Assembly (NCBI GenBank): GCA_015060865.1
Contig: SUXS01000001.1
Span: forward strand, 1 to 64,000
DNA from: Bacteroidales bacterium
GTDB lineage: Bacteria; Bacteroidota; Bacteroidia; Bacteroidales; Bacteroidaceae
DNA: 64,000 bases
Reading direction: 5' to 3'
A program made the position numbers and the translations under genes. Positions 7,424-14,583 of this stretch are shown here, in pieces (position 1 is the stretch's first letter; each line of letters opens with the position of its first letter). The notes below the pieces were generated by a model. That model did no database searches and had not been told where the DNA came from. It was given only the letters and a program-made list of their open reading frames with translations.

Positions 7424-7652
7424 GTTTGTAAATGTATAACACTCGTATCACAAATACAAGGAAACGGGTGAAAAAGTTGATTGAATTTACAATCTTTAAT
7501 GAATACCTCCCAATTATAACCCATTTGTAACCCGCGGGTTATTTTCTTGGGGATATGGTGCAGATTGGCTTACTTCGCATAGAAATTGAGTTTTTGAGTT
7601 CTTTAGTTTTTGAGTTTGACAAACTAATGAACTTATAAACTTAAAAACTCAC
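7424..7652. other. spacer with 12-bp palindrome AACCCGCGGGTT and family D text
   Basis: A perfect palindrome AACCCGCGGGTT lies at 7529-7540. Bases about 7585-7650 consist of TTTTTGAGTT / AACTTATAAAC-type strings that recur after the next gene (8845-8915), so the 7653-8855 gene is bracketed by related AT-rich text. No gene is visible. Confidence 0.5.
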
Positions 7653-8855
7653 ATGCGTTACCGATTAGCCACCTACCGCGAGTGCAAGGCACACCGCGAA
7701 TGGAACACCACCTGCCCCGACTGCGGGCGCCGTGGCAAGTTCTCTCCCTACATCGACATCGCGACCATGCAGCCTGTTGATGACAAGCGCTGTGGCCGCT
7801 GCAGCCGCCTCTCCAACTGTGGGTATCATCTGCCGCCCCGTGAGATGCCTCGCACGGAGGATTATGGTTCACGCGCATCTCGCGAAAGGCGCGAAAATCC
7901 AGGTCCTGAAAATTATGCCTCACACAGATCGCACAAATCTCACAGAAGCTGCATCGCAGAAAGCTCGCAGCTGCCATCCGGTGTGTACACTCGGCGCAGC
8001 CGACAGCAAGGGCGAAGCGACTTGCCATTTCGTGAGATTTGTGAGATCTGTGTGAGACAGAAAGAGGAGTTTGGTGAGACAAACAACTCCCAGCGCGAGG
8101 CCAGCGAGTTTTATGAGAAGATGCGCCGCGCCTGCGAGCAGTCGCAACCCTGGGGCAGCCATCTGGTGACCTGGCTGCGCACCAAGTTTCCCCGCGAGCA
8201 GGTCGATGCCGCACTGAAGCGCTACCGCGTGGGCGGCACACCCGACGGCGCCACCCTCTGGTGGCAGATTGATGAGCAGGGACGCGTGCACACTGGCAAG
8301 GCCATGCTGTATAATCCGCTGACGGGACACCGCGTGAAGGAGCAGGGCTTTCCCGTCAACTGGGCACACCGCATGCGCCGCTATGGTGAGCCGTCAGAGC
8401 TGGTGGCACCGCAATGTCTGTTTGGGTTACATCTGATCAACGTTGACGTTAACGCTAACGATAACTGCCATCCGGAGGATATACATCGCGAAGCCCAGTC
8501 AACGTTATCGTTTTCGTCATCGTTAGCATTACAAGCGGCGACGCTGCCGCTTGTAATGCTTGTCGAAAGCGAGAAGACCGCCCTCATCATGAGCCTCGTC
8601 TGCCCCGACAAGGTGTGGCTTGCCACCGGCGGCAAAGCAAACTTCAAGGAATCGATGCTCGCGCCCCTCATAGGACTCGAGGTAGCCGTATACCCCGATG
8701 CCGATGCCCTGCACGACTGGTACACCCGCGCTGTGGAAATGAACCGCACCCTCGGCACCCACCTGCATATCCCCACTGGCTACTACAACCTGATGGACCA
8801 CGACGAAACACGCCGCGAGGGATGGGACTTGGCAGACGTCGTTTTAAGTTCATAA
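7653..8855 (+). CDS. DUF6371-like zinc-finger/toprim-like island protein carrying two repeat insertions
   Basis: A 400-residue protein. Residues 20-57 hold a CPDC...CGRC zinc-ribbon with an NCGYH tail, as in primase-like proteins. The C-terminal half contains LVESEKTALI (about residue 305) and later VYPDADALHDW, a toprim-like arrangement seen in DUF6371-type proteins of Bacteroidales mobile regions. These may act on DNA replication. Residues about 90-135 (family B hairpin, 7920-8057) and about 263-293 (family C element, 8438-8530) are encoded by repeats. The first is Arg/Ser-rich (SHRSHKSHRS) and both keep the frame. They fall in linkers, so the protein may still fold. It starts an island with DUF4248, HU, smalltalk and a peptidase. 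Confidence 0.75.
   Translation: MRYRLATYRECKAHREWNTTCPDCGRRGKFSPYIDIATMQPVDDKRCGRCSRLSNCGYHLPPREMPRTEDYGSRASRERRENPGPENYASHRSHKSHRSCIAESSQLPSGVYTRRSRQQGRSDLPFREICEICVRQKEEFGETNNSQREASEFYEKMRRACEQSQPWGSHLVTWLRTKFPREQVDAALKRYRVGGTPDGATLWWQIDEQGRVHTGKAMLYNPLTGHRVKEQGFPVNWAHRMRRYGEPSELVAPQCLFGLHLINVDVNANDNCHPEDIHREAQSTLSFSSSLALQAATLPLVMLVESEKTALIMSLVCPDKVWLATGGKANFKESMLAPLIGLEVAVYPDADALHDWYTRAVEMNRTLGTHLHIPTGYYNLMDHDETRREGWDLADVVLSS
7920..8057 (+). repeat. family B palindromic element inside a coding sequence
   Basis: The left arm TCACACAGATCGCACAAATC (7920 on) pairs with the right arm ending GTGAGATCTGTGTGA (8029-8055), with few mismatches. The 80-odd bases between contain smaller CTTCGC/GCGAAG text. 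Related hairpins lie at 10611-10794, 26633-26804 and 55524-55610. Confidence 0.85.
8438..8530 (+). repeat. family C palindromic element inside a coding sequence, copy 2
   Basis: The left arm AACGTTGACGTTAACGCTAA and right arm ATCGTTTTCGTCATCGTTAG flank the core CCGGAGGATATACATCGCGAAG. It adds about 31 residues, including IHREAQS, to the DUF6371-like protein, in frame. The copy at 6079 yields KHREAQS in a different protein. Confidence 0.85.
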
Positions 8856-8912
8856 GTTTTTGAGTTTATAAGTTGGCAAACTCAACAACTAAGGAACTCA
8901 TAAACTCAAATC

Positions 8913-9173
8913 CTACGGTTCACCCAGATACTCAAATATCAGTTGCACCTGCCGACGGGTGAGTCGGCGCGAGGCACGCTGGTAGCCTACACGCTCCAGT
9001 GCAGGGAGCAGACCGTGGGCGGAGGTGATATACTTGTGCAGCAGGCGCAGGGCCGAGGAGCGCGGGGCACCGGGGAAGTAGAGCTGGGCAAGCTCGCTTT
9101 TGGTGAGGGAGGAGGGAGACCCACCCCAGCCCTCCCTATAAGGGAGGGTGATACAGGCATCGTTGGTATTCAT
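8913..9173 (-). CDS. DUF4248 domain protein with repeat-derived N-terminus
   Basis: An 86-residue protein. Residues about 24-86 (SELAQLYFPGAPRSSALRLL, later RRLTRRQVQLIFEYLGEP) match the DUF4248 pattern of small helix-turn-helix-like proteins found beside HU and smalltalk genes in Bacteroidales. The first about 22 residues (MNTNDACITLPYREGWGG) are encoded by a family A-type palindrome, so the start codon appears to be supplied by the repeat. Family members normally begin shortly before the SELAQLY motif. It faces the opposite way to its island neighbours. DNA binding is inferred only. Confidence 0.8.
   Translation of the reverse strand: MNTNDACITLPYREGWGGSPSSLTKSELAQLYFPGAPRSSALRLLHKYITSAHGLLPALERVGYQRASRRLTRRQVQLIFEYLGEP
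9107..9173. repeat. family A-type palindrome forming the start of the DUF4248 gene
   Basis: CCCTCCCTATAAGGGAGGG forms a short perfect palindrome, flanked by GGAGGGAGACCCACCCCAGC. The minus-strand ATG of the DUF4248 frame lies at its right edge. Confidence 0.7.
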
Positions 9174-9231
9174 AATGGTTATAGTTATCGGTTTTCTATT
9201 TATTTAAATTGGCTTCTATCGCGGAATTCCT

Positions 9232-9397
9232 TACCCCCTCCGTTTCGCTACGTAAACTCCGCTACACTCGTCCCCCTTAAAGGGCGACAGTTCTTTTTAA
9301 TTTGTTTGTACGCGCGATAAGACTATTCAAAAGGCACTGTCGCCCTTTAAGGGGGACGAGCGAAATGGAGCCTCAGCGCAATGGAGCGGAGGGGGTA
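9232..9397 (+). repeat. family A element with long inverted arms, copy 3
   Basis: The 25-bp block at 9267-9291 is the exact reverse complement of 9336-9360. The outer ends (TACCCCCTCCG at 9232 and CGGAGGGGGTA at 9387-9397) also match, while the parts between have diverged. The loop contains CGCGATAAGACTATTCAAAA, shared with copy 1 (TAAGACTATTC). The motif ATCGCGG lies just outside at 9218-9224. The 25-bp block recurs identically inside the activase gene at 36163-36187. Confidence 0.92.
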
Positions 9398-9398
9398 A

Positions 9399-9431
9399 CG
9401 GTTATCGTTTTCGTTATCGTCATCGTTGAAA
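9399..9431 (+). repeat. family C half-element
   Basis: GTTATCGTTTTCGTTATCGT followed by CATCGTTG is one arm of the family C hairpin without its partner. It abuts the right end of the family A element, as if elements nest or stack here. Confidence 0.6.
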
Positions 9432-9794
9432 AGCAATGCTTTTCACCCTATAAAGTTACAAAAAAACCACCACATAATCAACGGTTAATAAATTTATTTT
9501 CAATCTCTTCAAAGATTATTTATAGGGCTTACCGTAACTCTCATCTGCGGAACGTTGCCCTACTGCAAGGTGGTACCTTTGCAGTAGGAATTCTGAATTA
9601 TGAATTCTGAATTCCCGCATGCGAAATTAACCTTATTTATTAACCCGAATTGTGAAATACGATTTGTCATCCGGAGGCAATTCAACATTAGTTGATGTTT
9701 GGCTGCACTCGCTGAGAAATTGCAAACAAGTTTGCATTTCGCTCGTTTGCACAAGCATTCATAATTCATAATTCAAAATTCAGAATTAAAAGAC
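9432..9794. other. spacer before HU gene: hairpin with -7 box, family D and E repeats
   Basis: CCTACTGCAAGGT (9559 on) pairs with the segment ending CTTTGCAGTAGG at 9588 in a near-perfect hairpin that contains a -7-like TACCTTTG at 9574-9581. Family D text follows (GAATTCTGAATTATGAATTC at about 9590). Then comes a family E-like block at 9714-9755 (TTGCATTTCGCTCGTTTGCA) and a second family D block at 9759-9788, directly before the HU start. No gene is visible. Confidence 0.6.
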
Positions 9795-10211
9795 ATGCCT
9801 ATCAACTACGCAATCAAGAAAGTGAAGAACCCCAACGGTATCGAAGGTACCCAGTATTTCCACGGCCAAGCCATCAAGACGGGTGAGCTCACCCTGGACA
9901 AGCTGGCCCGCCGCATCAACAACAGCACCACCGTGACGCAGACCGACTGCCGCGCCGTGCTCCTCAGCATGAAGGACCACATCATCGAAGCCCTCACCGA
10001 AGGTCAGGTGGTGGTGCTCGACGACCTCGGCCGCTTCCAGGTGACCCTGCAGGGCAAGTGCTACTCGCAGGACACGATGGCCGCCAGTGACTTCGCACCC
10101 TCATCGATGATCAAGGGGCACAAGATCGTGTTCCGCCCCGATGCGGCACTCAAGAAGGCCGTGGCTGCGGACTTCTCGCTGAAGCGTATATCGTCTGAAG
10201 CGATGGCGTAA
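9795..10211 (+). CDS. HU-like DNA-binding protein (Bacteroidales long form)
   Basis: A 138-residue protein that begins MPINYAIKKVKNPNGIEGTQ. It shows the HU/IHF core pattern (LARRINNSTTVTQTDCRAVL, VVLDDLGRFQVTLQG), with a C-terminal extension (KGHKIVFRPDAALKKAV). Long HU-like proteins of this sort accompany DUF4248 and smalltalk genes across Bacteroidales. They presumably bend or coat DNA, but their specific role is unknown. The start is preceded by family D repeats and not by a clear ribosome binding site, as is common in the phylum. Confidence 0.9.
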   Translation: MPINYAIKKVKNPNGIEGTQYFHGQAIKTGELTLDKLARRINNSTTVTQTDCRAVLLSMKDHIIEALTEGQVVVLDDLGRFQVTLQGKCYSQDTMAASDFAPSSMIKGHKIVFRPDAALKKAVAADFSLKRISSEAMA

Positions 10212-10216
10212 AACAA

Positions 10217-10392
10217 CTCCCCCTCTGTTCATAGAGGGGGTGCCCAAAGGGCGGGGGCGTTGCCTTTGGCCCCTTCGGGCGGCTAACTTCGTTTTCCAAG
10301 ACGTAGCGCGTAGTGGTTCTGCTCCGCACTTCGTTTGGAACTCCCTCCGCTCCATTTCATTTCGCTCGTCCCTCTATGAACAGAGGGACAGT
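10217..10392 (+). repeat. family A element with inverted ends, copy 4
   Basis: CCCTCTGTTCATAGAGGG at the left and CCCTCTATGAACAGAGGG at the right are inverted copies. The right side, CCGCTCCATTTCATTTCGCT then CGTCCC, parallels the left arm of the 9232 element. The interior GCCTTTGGCCCCTTCGGGCG is related to the repeats at 3334 and 5871. It lies between the HU gene and smalltalk. Confidence 0.85.
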
Positions 10393-10432
10393 TAGTAAAC
10401 CGCAAACTCTCTAACATTAAACTCAAAATCCT

Positions 10433-10537
10433 ATGACCACACAATCCACCACTTTCAACTGGAGCAAGCTCCTCAAAGTTCTCATCGCTGTACTCACCGC
10501 CTTGGCCGGTTCGCTGGGCTTGGCAAGTTGCGTCTAA
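10433..10537 (+). CDS. smalltalk micro-protein
   Basis: A 34-residue protein, MTTQSTTFNWSKLLKVLIAV followed by LTALAGSLGLASCV. The amphipathic start, one hydrophobic helix ending in G-x-x-S-C, the length, and its place between an HU-like gene and a cell-wall hydrolase gene fit the Bacteroidales smalltalk family. Its function is not established. It is probably membrane-associated. It lies about 220 bases after the HU gene with a family A repeat between. Confidence 0.85.
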   Translation: MTTQSTTFNWSKLLKVLIAVLTALAGSLGLASCV

Positions 10538-10540
10538 GCC

Positions 10541-10600
10541 ATGAGCACCTTCCTCCGTGCGCTGCTGCTACTCGGCAGCGCACTCACTCTAATCGCTTGA
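10541..10600 (+). CDS. possible 19-residue hydrophobic peptide after smalltalk
   Basis: ATG three bases after the smalltalk stop opens MSTFLRALLLLGSALTLIA and ends TGA at 10598-10600. It is a single hydrophobic helix in perfect operon spacing. It could be a translated companion peptide or chance; nothing like it is recognised. Confidence 0.3.
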   Translation: MSTFLRALLLLGSALTLIA

Positions 10601-10610
10601 TAATAATTCC

Positions 10611-10794
10611 AACCACAGATTACTCGGATTAACACAGATTTCTTTTTGTCTGTCAACAGATTTAACTGATTTCACAGATTGACGCACACGCTTCGCTTGT
10701 GCTAGCCTCCGGCGTGATATCACTCGGCAGCTGTGCCGACAAAGTGCGAGCAGAGCGATGCACATAATCTGTGTAATCCGTGACATCTGTGGTT
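10611..10794 (+). repeat. family B hairpin element, intergenic copy
   Basis: The left arm AACCACAGATTACTCGGATT and the right arm TAATCCGTGACATCTGTGGTT pair over about 30 bases. Inside are CAACAGATTTAACTG and CTTCGCTTGTGC text and a small GCAGCTGTGC palindrome. It separates smalltalk from the peptidase gene. Confidence 0.88.
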
Positions 10795-10823
10795 TAATAA
10801 AAAATAATATCAGTTGAAAATCT

Positions 10824-11231
10824 ATGAAGTATTTCTCGATAAATGAATTAACAAGCAGCGCCACGGCGCTGCGCGAAGGCATCAACAACCGCCCATCGAA
10901 GTGTGCCTATCATCTGTTGCACGTACTGGTACAGCAACTCCTCGACCCCATACGCGAAGCGTGGGGCGAGCCTATCGTTGTCAGTAGCGGCTACCGCTGC
11001 AAGCAGCTCAACGCCCTGGTGGGCGGTGCCAAGTATAGCCACCACATCCTCGGCTGTGCGGCCGATATTATTGCTGGTAACAGGGCCGACCACCGCAAAC
11101 TGTTCCGCCTCATCGTAAAGATGCAGCAGGAGGGGCGCATCAAGTTCACTCAGCTCATCCTTGAGGGCGATGGAAGATGGATTCACATCTCGTACGTCCC
11201 CGGTGACCTGCGCTGTCAGGTGATAGAATAA
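10824..11231 (+). CDS. M15-type D-Ala-D-Ala carboxypeptidase-like cell-wall hydrolase
   Basis: A 135-residue protein without signal peptide. The Zn-peptidase motifs of the M15 (Peptidase_M15_3/DUF882) fold are visible: SGYRCKQLNALVGG, then SHHILGCAADI (HxxGxAxD, about residues 73-82) and WIHISY (about 120-125). It should cleave peptidoglycan cross-links; endolysin-like enzymes of this size occur in phage-derived cassettes. As the last gene of the HU-smalltalk cassette it takes the place usually held by an N-acetylmuramoyl-L-alanine amidase. Lack of a secretion signal suggests release by lysis or another route. Confidence 0.88.
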   Translation: MKYFSINELTSSATALREGINNRPSKCAYHLLHVLVQQLLDPIREAWGEPIVVSSGYRCKQLNALVGGAKYSHHILGCAADIIAGNRADHRKLFRLIVKMQQEGRIKFTQLILEGDGRWIHISYVPGDLRCQVIE

Positions 11232-11303
11232 ATGCCGTCAGAACTGTATTGCCATACATGACACACGCCGCAGAGCATATGAGGATGCTTTGCGGCGTGT
11301 TGT

Positions 11304-12197
11304 CTATTCCACCCCACCGCTGCGCCTGTATTCGGTGGGCGACTGCCCTGTCTGGCGGCGGAAGTAGCGGCAGAAGTAGGAGTCGTTGGGGAAGCCCAGT
11401 GCGTCGGCTACGGCAGACACGGTCTTCGTGGGGTCTCTGAGGAGGATGCGGGCATCGAGCACTACGGCCTTGTCGATCCACTCCGAGGCTGTCTTGCCGC
11501 TCACCTGCGTCACGGCCTTGCTGAGGTATTGGGGTGTCACGCAGAGGCGGTCGGCATAGTAGGCGACGGGCTGCTTGCCGGGGCGGCAGGCTGCGAGTTC
11601 GGCCATGAAGCGGGCATAGAGCATCTCGGCTGCCGAGCGTGCCGTATGCTCCTCATCGCTGCCGGGCAGCGTGGCCACGTGGCGGAGGAGCGCTATCGCC
11701 AGCAGGTCGGCCACCTCGGCGCGGTAGGGCTCCGAGGAAGCTATGGAGTAGATGGCGTGGAGCAGCAGGGTGATGTCGTCCCAGTCTTTCGGTGCGGGAT
11801 GCCGCTTCACGAAATGGCGGCACAGCAGCAGGTGCTGATGGTGCCTTTCGGGCACGAAGGCCATAATCTGCCCCTGGGTGTCGGGCGCCACCTCAAATAT
11901 CTCTACATAGGTGTTCTCGGGTAGGATGAGGATATCGCCACCTACCACTACATGCTCGGTGAAGTTGATCTCGAGACGTGCCTCTCCCGAGAGCACTCGC
12001 AGCAGGCGATAGTCCTTCACGATGAGTGAGCGCACCTTGTCGAACAGCTGAAGCCCCACCTTGTTGACTGCCATATCGAGGTTAAGTGCCAAGCGGTCGC
12101 GGATGAGCAGTTGCTCGAAGCGCACCTCTGACCTCTTGATGATGGAGGAGATGAGCTCAATATTCAGCGGGCGGAAGCGTTCCTTATCGTTCTTCAT
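11304..12197 (-). CDS. AraC-family transcriptional regulator
   Basis: A 297-residue protein if read from the ATG at 12195-12197 (MKNDKERFRPLNIELISSII). An upstream in-frame start at 12257 is rejected because a minus-strand -7 box TATCTTTG lies at 12217-12224. Residues about 50-180 form a cupin-like sensing domain. The C-terminal pair of helix-turn-helix motifs is clear, ending VADALGFPNDSYFCRYFRRQ then TGQSPTEYR, the AraC signature. It is divergent from the export operon starting at 12359 and most likely controls it. The effector is unknown. Confidence 0.88.
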   Translation of the reverse strand: MKNDKERFRPLNIELISSIIKRSEVRFEQLLIRDRLALNLDMAVNKVGLQLFDKVRSLIVKDYRLLRVLSGEARLEINFTEHVVVGGDILILPENTYVEIFEVAPDTQGQIMAFVPERHHQHLLLCRHFVKRHPAPKDWDDITLLLHAIYSIASSEPYRAEVADLLAIALLRHVATLPGSDEEHTARSAAEMLYARFMAELAACRPGKQPVAYYADRLCVTPQYLSKAVTQVSGKTASEWIDKAVVLDARILLRDPTKTVSAVADALGFPNDSYFCRYFRRQTGQSPTEYRRSGGVE

Positions 12198-12216
12198 AAC
12201 TTGGTTATTTTCATTG

Positions 12217-12224
12217 CAAAGATA
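12217..12224 (-). promoter_or_regulatory. -7 promoter element of the AraC regulator
   Basis: TATCTTTG on the minus strand, about 20 bases before the chosen ATG. It supports the shorter start of the regulator. Confidence 0.55.
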
Positions 12225-12358
12225 ATGAATATCGCCTAAAATATGCTCTTTTTGCAAAGAATGATTACAAAAAGGACATTATTTGCCATGAATAGACAAT
12301 GGCGGTACGGAGAAGAATGGCGTACTTTGCAACGGATGATTTAGTAACATTACAACCT

Positions 12359-13636
12359 ATGAAACGAATATTGCTATTGACCTCACTGCTGGCTTCGCTG
12401 GCAGTATGTGCACAGCCGAGTGTGGAGCGGTGCAAGGAGATGGCGCGCGAGCACTATCCGCTCATCAGACGGTATGGGCTGATAGAGCAGAGCCGCGACT
12501 ACACGCTGAGCAATGCCGCCAGGGCGTGGCTGCCGCAGGTGACGCTCTCGGGGCAGGCCACGCTGCAGTCCGACGTGGTGAGCTGGCCCGAGGAGTTCGA
12601 GTCGATGCTGGCCATGCAGGGACTTGACATGCCGGGCATACGCCGCGACCAGTACAAGGTGCAGATTGATGTGCAGCAGACCCTCTGGGATGGTGGGAAG
12701 AGCCGTACCGACCGAGCCATCGCCGAGGGCGAGGCCGCGCAGGAGCGCATGAGTACCGAGGTGGAGCTGTACGCGGTAGACAGCCGTGTAGAGGACATCT
12801 ACTTCGGCATACTGCTGATGCAGGAGCAGCAGCGGCAGATAGGGGAGATGATGCAGCGCCTGCAGACCAACCTCGACCAGGTGAATGCCCTCGTGGAGAA
12901 CGGGATGGCCATGCAGGCCGATGCCGATGCCGTGGAGGTGCAGCTGCTGACGCAGCGCCAGAGCCTCGGACAGGTGGAGGCCCGCCTGCAGAGCTTCCGC
13001 CGCATACTGGGCCTCTTCATCGGTGAGGAGCTGGGCGAGGTGCCCCTGCCCATGCCTGTGGCCGAGGAGCCTGTGGGGTACGACTCTGAGCGCCCCGAGC
13101 TGCGGCTGATGGATGCGCAGATGGCTCTGCTGCAGGCACGCGAGCAGATGGTCGACGTGTCGCTCGCTCCGCGTGTGGCACTCTTCGCGCAGGGCTACTA
13201 CGGCTATCCGGGGCTCAACATGTTTGAGAACATGGTGAGCCACCGCTGGACGCTCAACGGCATTGTGGGGGTGCGCATGAACTGGAACATCAGCAGCCTG
13301 TATACGTCGAAGACATCGCGTCGGCAGCTGCAGAACGCACGCGACAATGTGATGCTGCAGCGCGAGGTGTTTGCCTTCAACAGCCGCTTGCAGGCCGAGC
13401 AGGAGAGTGCCGAGGTGCGCCGCATACGTGAGGCCATCGCGGACGACGACCGCATAGTGGCACTGCGCAGTCGGGTACGCGAGGCTGCCGAAGTGCGCTT
13501 GCAGGAGGGCATGATAGACACGCACGACCTGCTGGGCAAAATCAGCGACGAGACCTCCGCCAAGATAGCTCGCAGCACGCACCAGATAGAGCTGGTGAAG
13601 GCCATTTATGATTTGAAGCATACGTTAAATAAATAG
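12359..13636 (+). CDS. TolC-family outer membrane efflux protein
   Basis: A 425-residue protein from ATG 12359; the signal peptide is MKRILLLTSLLASLAVCAQP. Two long helical coiled-coil regions rich in Gln/Glu/Ala/Arg (for example VEAVELYAVDSRVED-like and QVEARLQSFRRILGLF text) alternate with beta segments, the OEP repeat of TolC proteins. It forms the outer-membrane duct of a tripartite exporter with the adaptor and ABC proteins encoded next. Downstream spacing is 4 bases. An in-frame start at 12299 exists but lacks the signal peptide at its N-terminus. Confidence 0.9.
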   Translation: MKRILLLTSLLASLAVCAQPSVERCKEMAREHYPLIRRYGLIEQSRDYTLSNAARAWLPQVTLSGQATLQSDVVSWPEEFESMLAMQGLDMPGIRRDQYKVQIDVQQTLWDGGKSRTDRAIAEGEAAQERMSTEVELYAVDSRVEDIYFGILLMQEQQRQIGEMMQRLQTNLDQVNALVENGMAMQADADAVEVQLLTQRQSLGQVEARLQSFRRILGLFIGEELGEVPLPMPVAEEPVGYDSERPELRLMDAQMALLQAREQMVDVSLAPRVALFAQGYYGYPGLNMFENMVSHRWTLNGIVGVRMNWNISSLYTSKTSRRQLQNARDNVMLQREVFAFNSRLQAEQESAEVRRIREAIADDDRIVALRSRVREAAEVRLQEGMIDTHDLLGKISDETSAKIARSTHQIELVKAIYDLKHTLNK

Positions 13637-13640
13637 GATT

Positions 13641-14537
13641 ATGAAAAAAGAAATATATACAATCATTGCCGCCCTGATGTGCGGCGCATGTGCTGACAAG
13701 GCTACGTACGATGCCTGCGGCACCTTTGAGGCCGAGGAGATACTGGTGTCGTCGCAAGGCACCGGACAGTTGGTATGGTTCGATGTGCGCGAGGGTGCAC
13801 AGGTGGAGCCGGGTGTGGTGCTGGGAGTGGTCGACACCATACAGCTGCACTGGCAGAAGGTGCAGCTGGAGGCACAGGCCGAGGCCATCCGCAGTGCACG
13901 CCCCGACATACGCAGTCAGCTCTCGGCCATAGAGAGCCAGATCGCTACGCTCAAGTCCGAGAAGCAGCGCATAGAGAAGCTGGTGGCCAAAAATGCCGTA
14001 CCCACCAAGCAGCTCGACGACCTCAACGCCCAGCTGCAGGTGCTCGAGAGGCAGCGCGTGGCGCAGCAGACTGCCCTGTCGGGTAACACCTCGGCAGCCG
14101 ACTACAATGCCGAGGCCATAGCCGCGCAGATAGCCATCGTGGAGGACCGCATTGCCAAGTGCCGCATAGCATCGCCCATCGGGGGCACCGTGCTGGCCAA
14201 GTACAAGAGTGCAGGCGAACTGGTGAGCATGGGCACACCGCTGATGAAGGTGGCCAACCTCGATGCGATGTACCTGCGTGCCTACTTCACCTCCGACCAG
14301 CTGGCCACGCTCAACCTCGGCGACGAGGTGGAGGTGACAGCCGACTTTGGCGGCGACCAGCAGTATGCCTACAAGGGCACGGTGATGTGGATAGCATCGG
14401 AGAGCGAGTTTACCCCCAAAGCCATACAGACACGCAACACACGCGCCAACCTCGTGTATGCCGTGAAGATTGCCGTAGAGAACGACGGACGTCTGAAGGT
14501 GGGTATGTATGGGGAGACGAAAATAATTGACAATTAA
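13641..14537 (+). CDS. HlyD/YbhG-type periplasmic adaptor (membrane fusion) lipoprotein
   Basis: A 298-residue protein: a short leader with probable lipidation cysteine (MKKEIYTIIAALMCGACADK), a first half-lipoyl segment (FDVREGAQVEPGVVLGVVDT), and a coiled-coil hairpin of about residues 70-160 (SAIESQIATLKSEKQRIEKL). The second half-lipoyl segment follows (IASPIGGTVLAKYKSAGELV), then a beta-barrel domain (DEVEVTADFGGDQQYAYKGT). It bridges the ABC permeases and the TolC-like duct. Family D repeats lie just after its stop. Confidence 0.9.
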   Translation: MKKEIYTIIAALMCGACADKATYDACGTFEAEEILVSSQGTGQLVWFDVREGAQVEPGVVLGVVDTIQLHWQKVQLEAQAEAIRSARPDIRSQLSAIESQIATLKSEKQRIEKLVAKNAVPTKQLDDLNAQLQVLERQRVAQQTALSGNTSAADYNAEAIAAQIAIVEDRIAKCRIASPIGGTVLAKYKSAGELVSMGTPLMKVANLDAMYLRAYFTSDQLATLNLGDEVEVTADFGGDQQYAYKGTVMWIASESEFTPKAIQTRNTRANLVYAVKIAVENDGRLKVGMYGETKIIDN

Positions 14538-14583
14538 AAATTGAAAATTGAAACAGACCCTCAACTCTCAACCCTCAACCAAC
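14525..14583 (+). repeat. family D AT-rich/CTCAAC repeat at the adaptor-ABC junction
   Basis: AATTGACAATTAAAAATTGA is followed by AAATTGAAAC and CCTCAACTCTCAACCCTCAA. It spans the adaptor stop and the upstream part of the ABC gene. It adds an alternative in-frame start (14548) with a Gln/Asn-rich extension to the ABC ATPase. Confidence 0.75.

Noticed and set aside
9302-9610. 102-codon frame in the island
   Set aside because: It runs across family A and C repeats into AT-rich spacer and has no independent support.
12383-13621. 412-codon minus-strand frame rich in His and Leu
   Set aside because: It is the shadow of the TolC-family gene; composition is abnormal and no motif is present.
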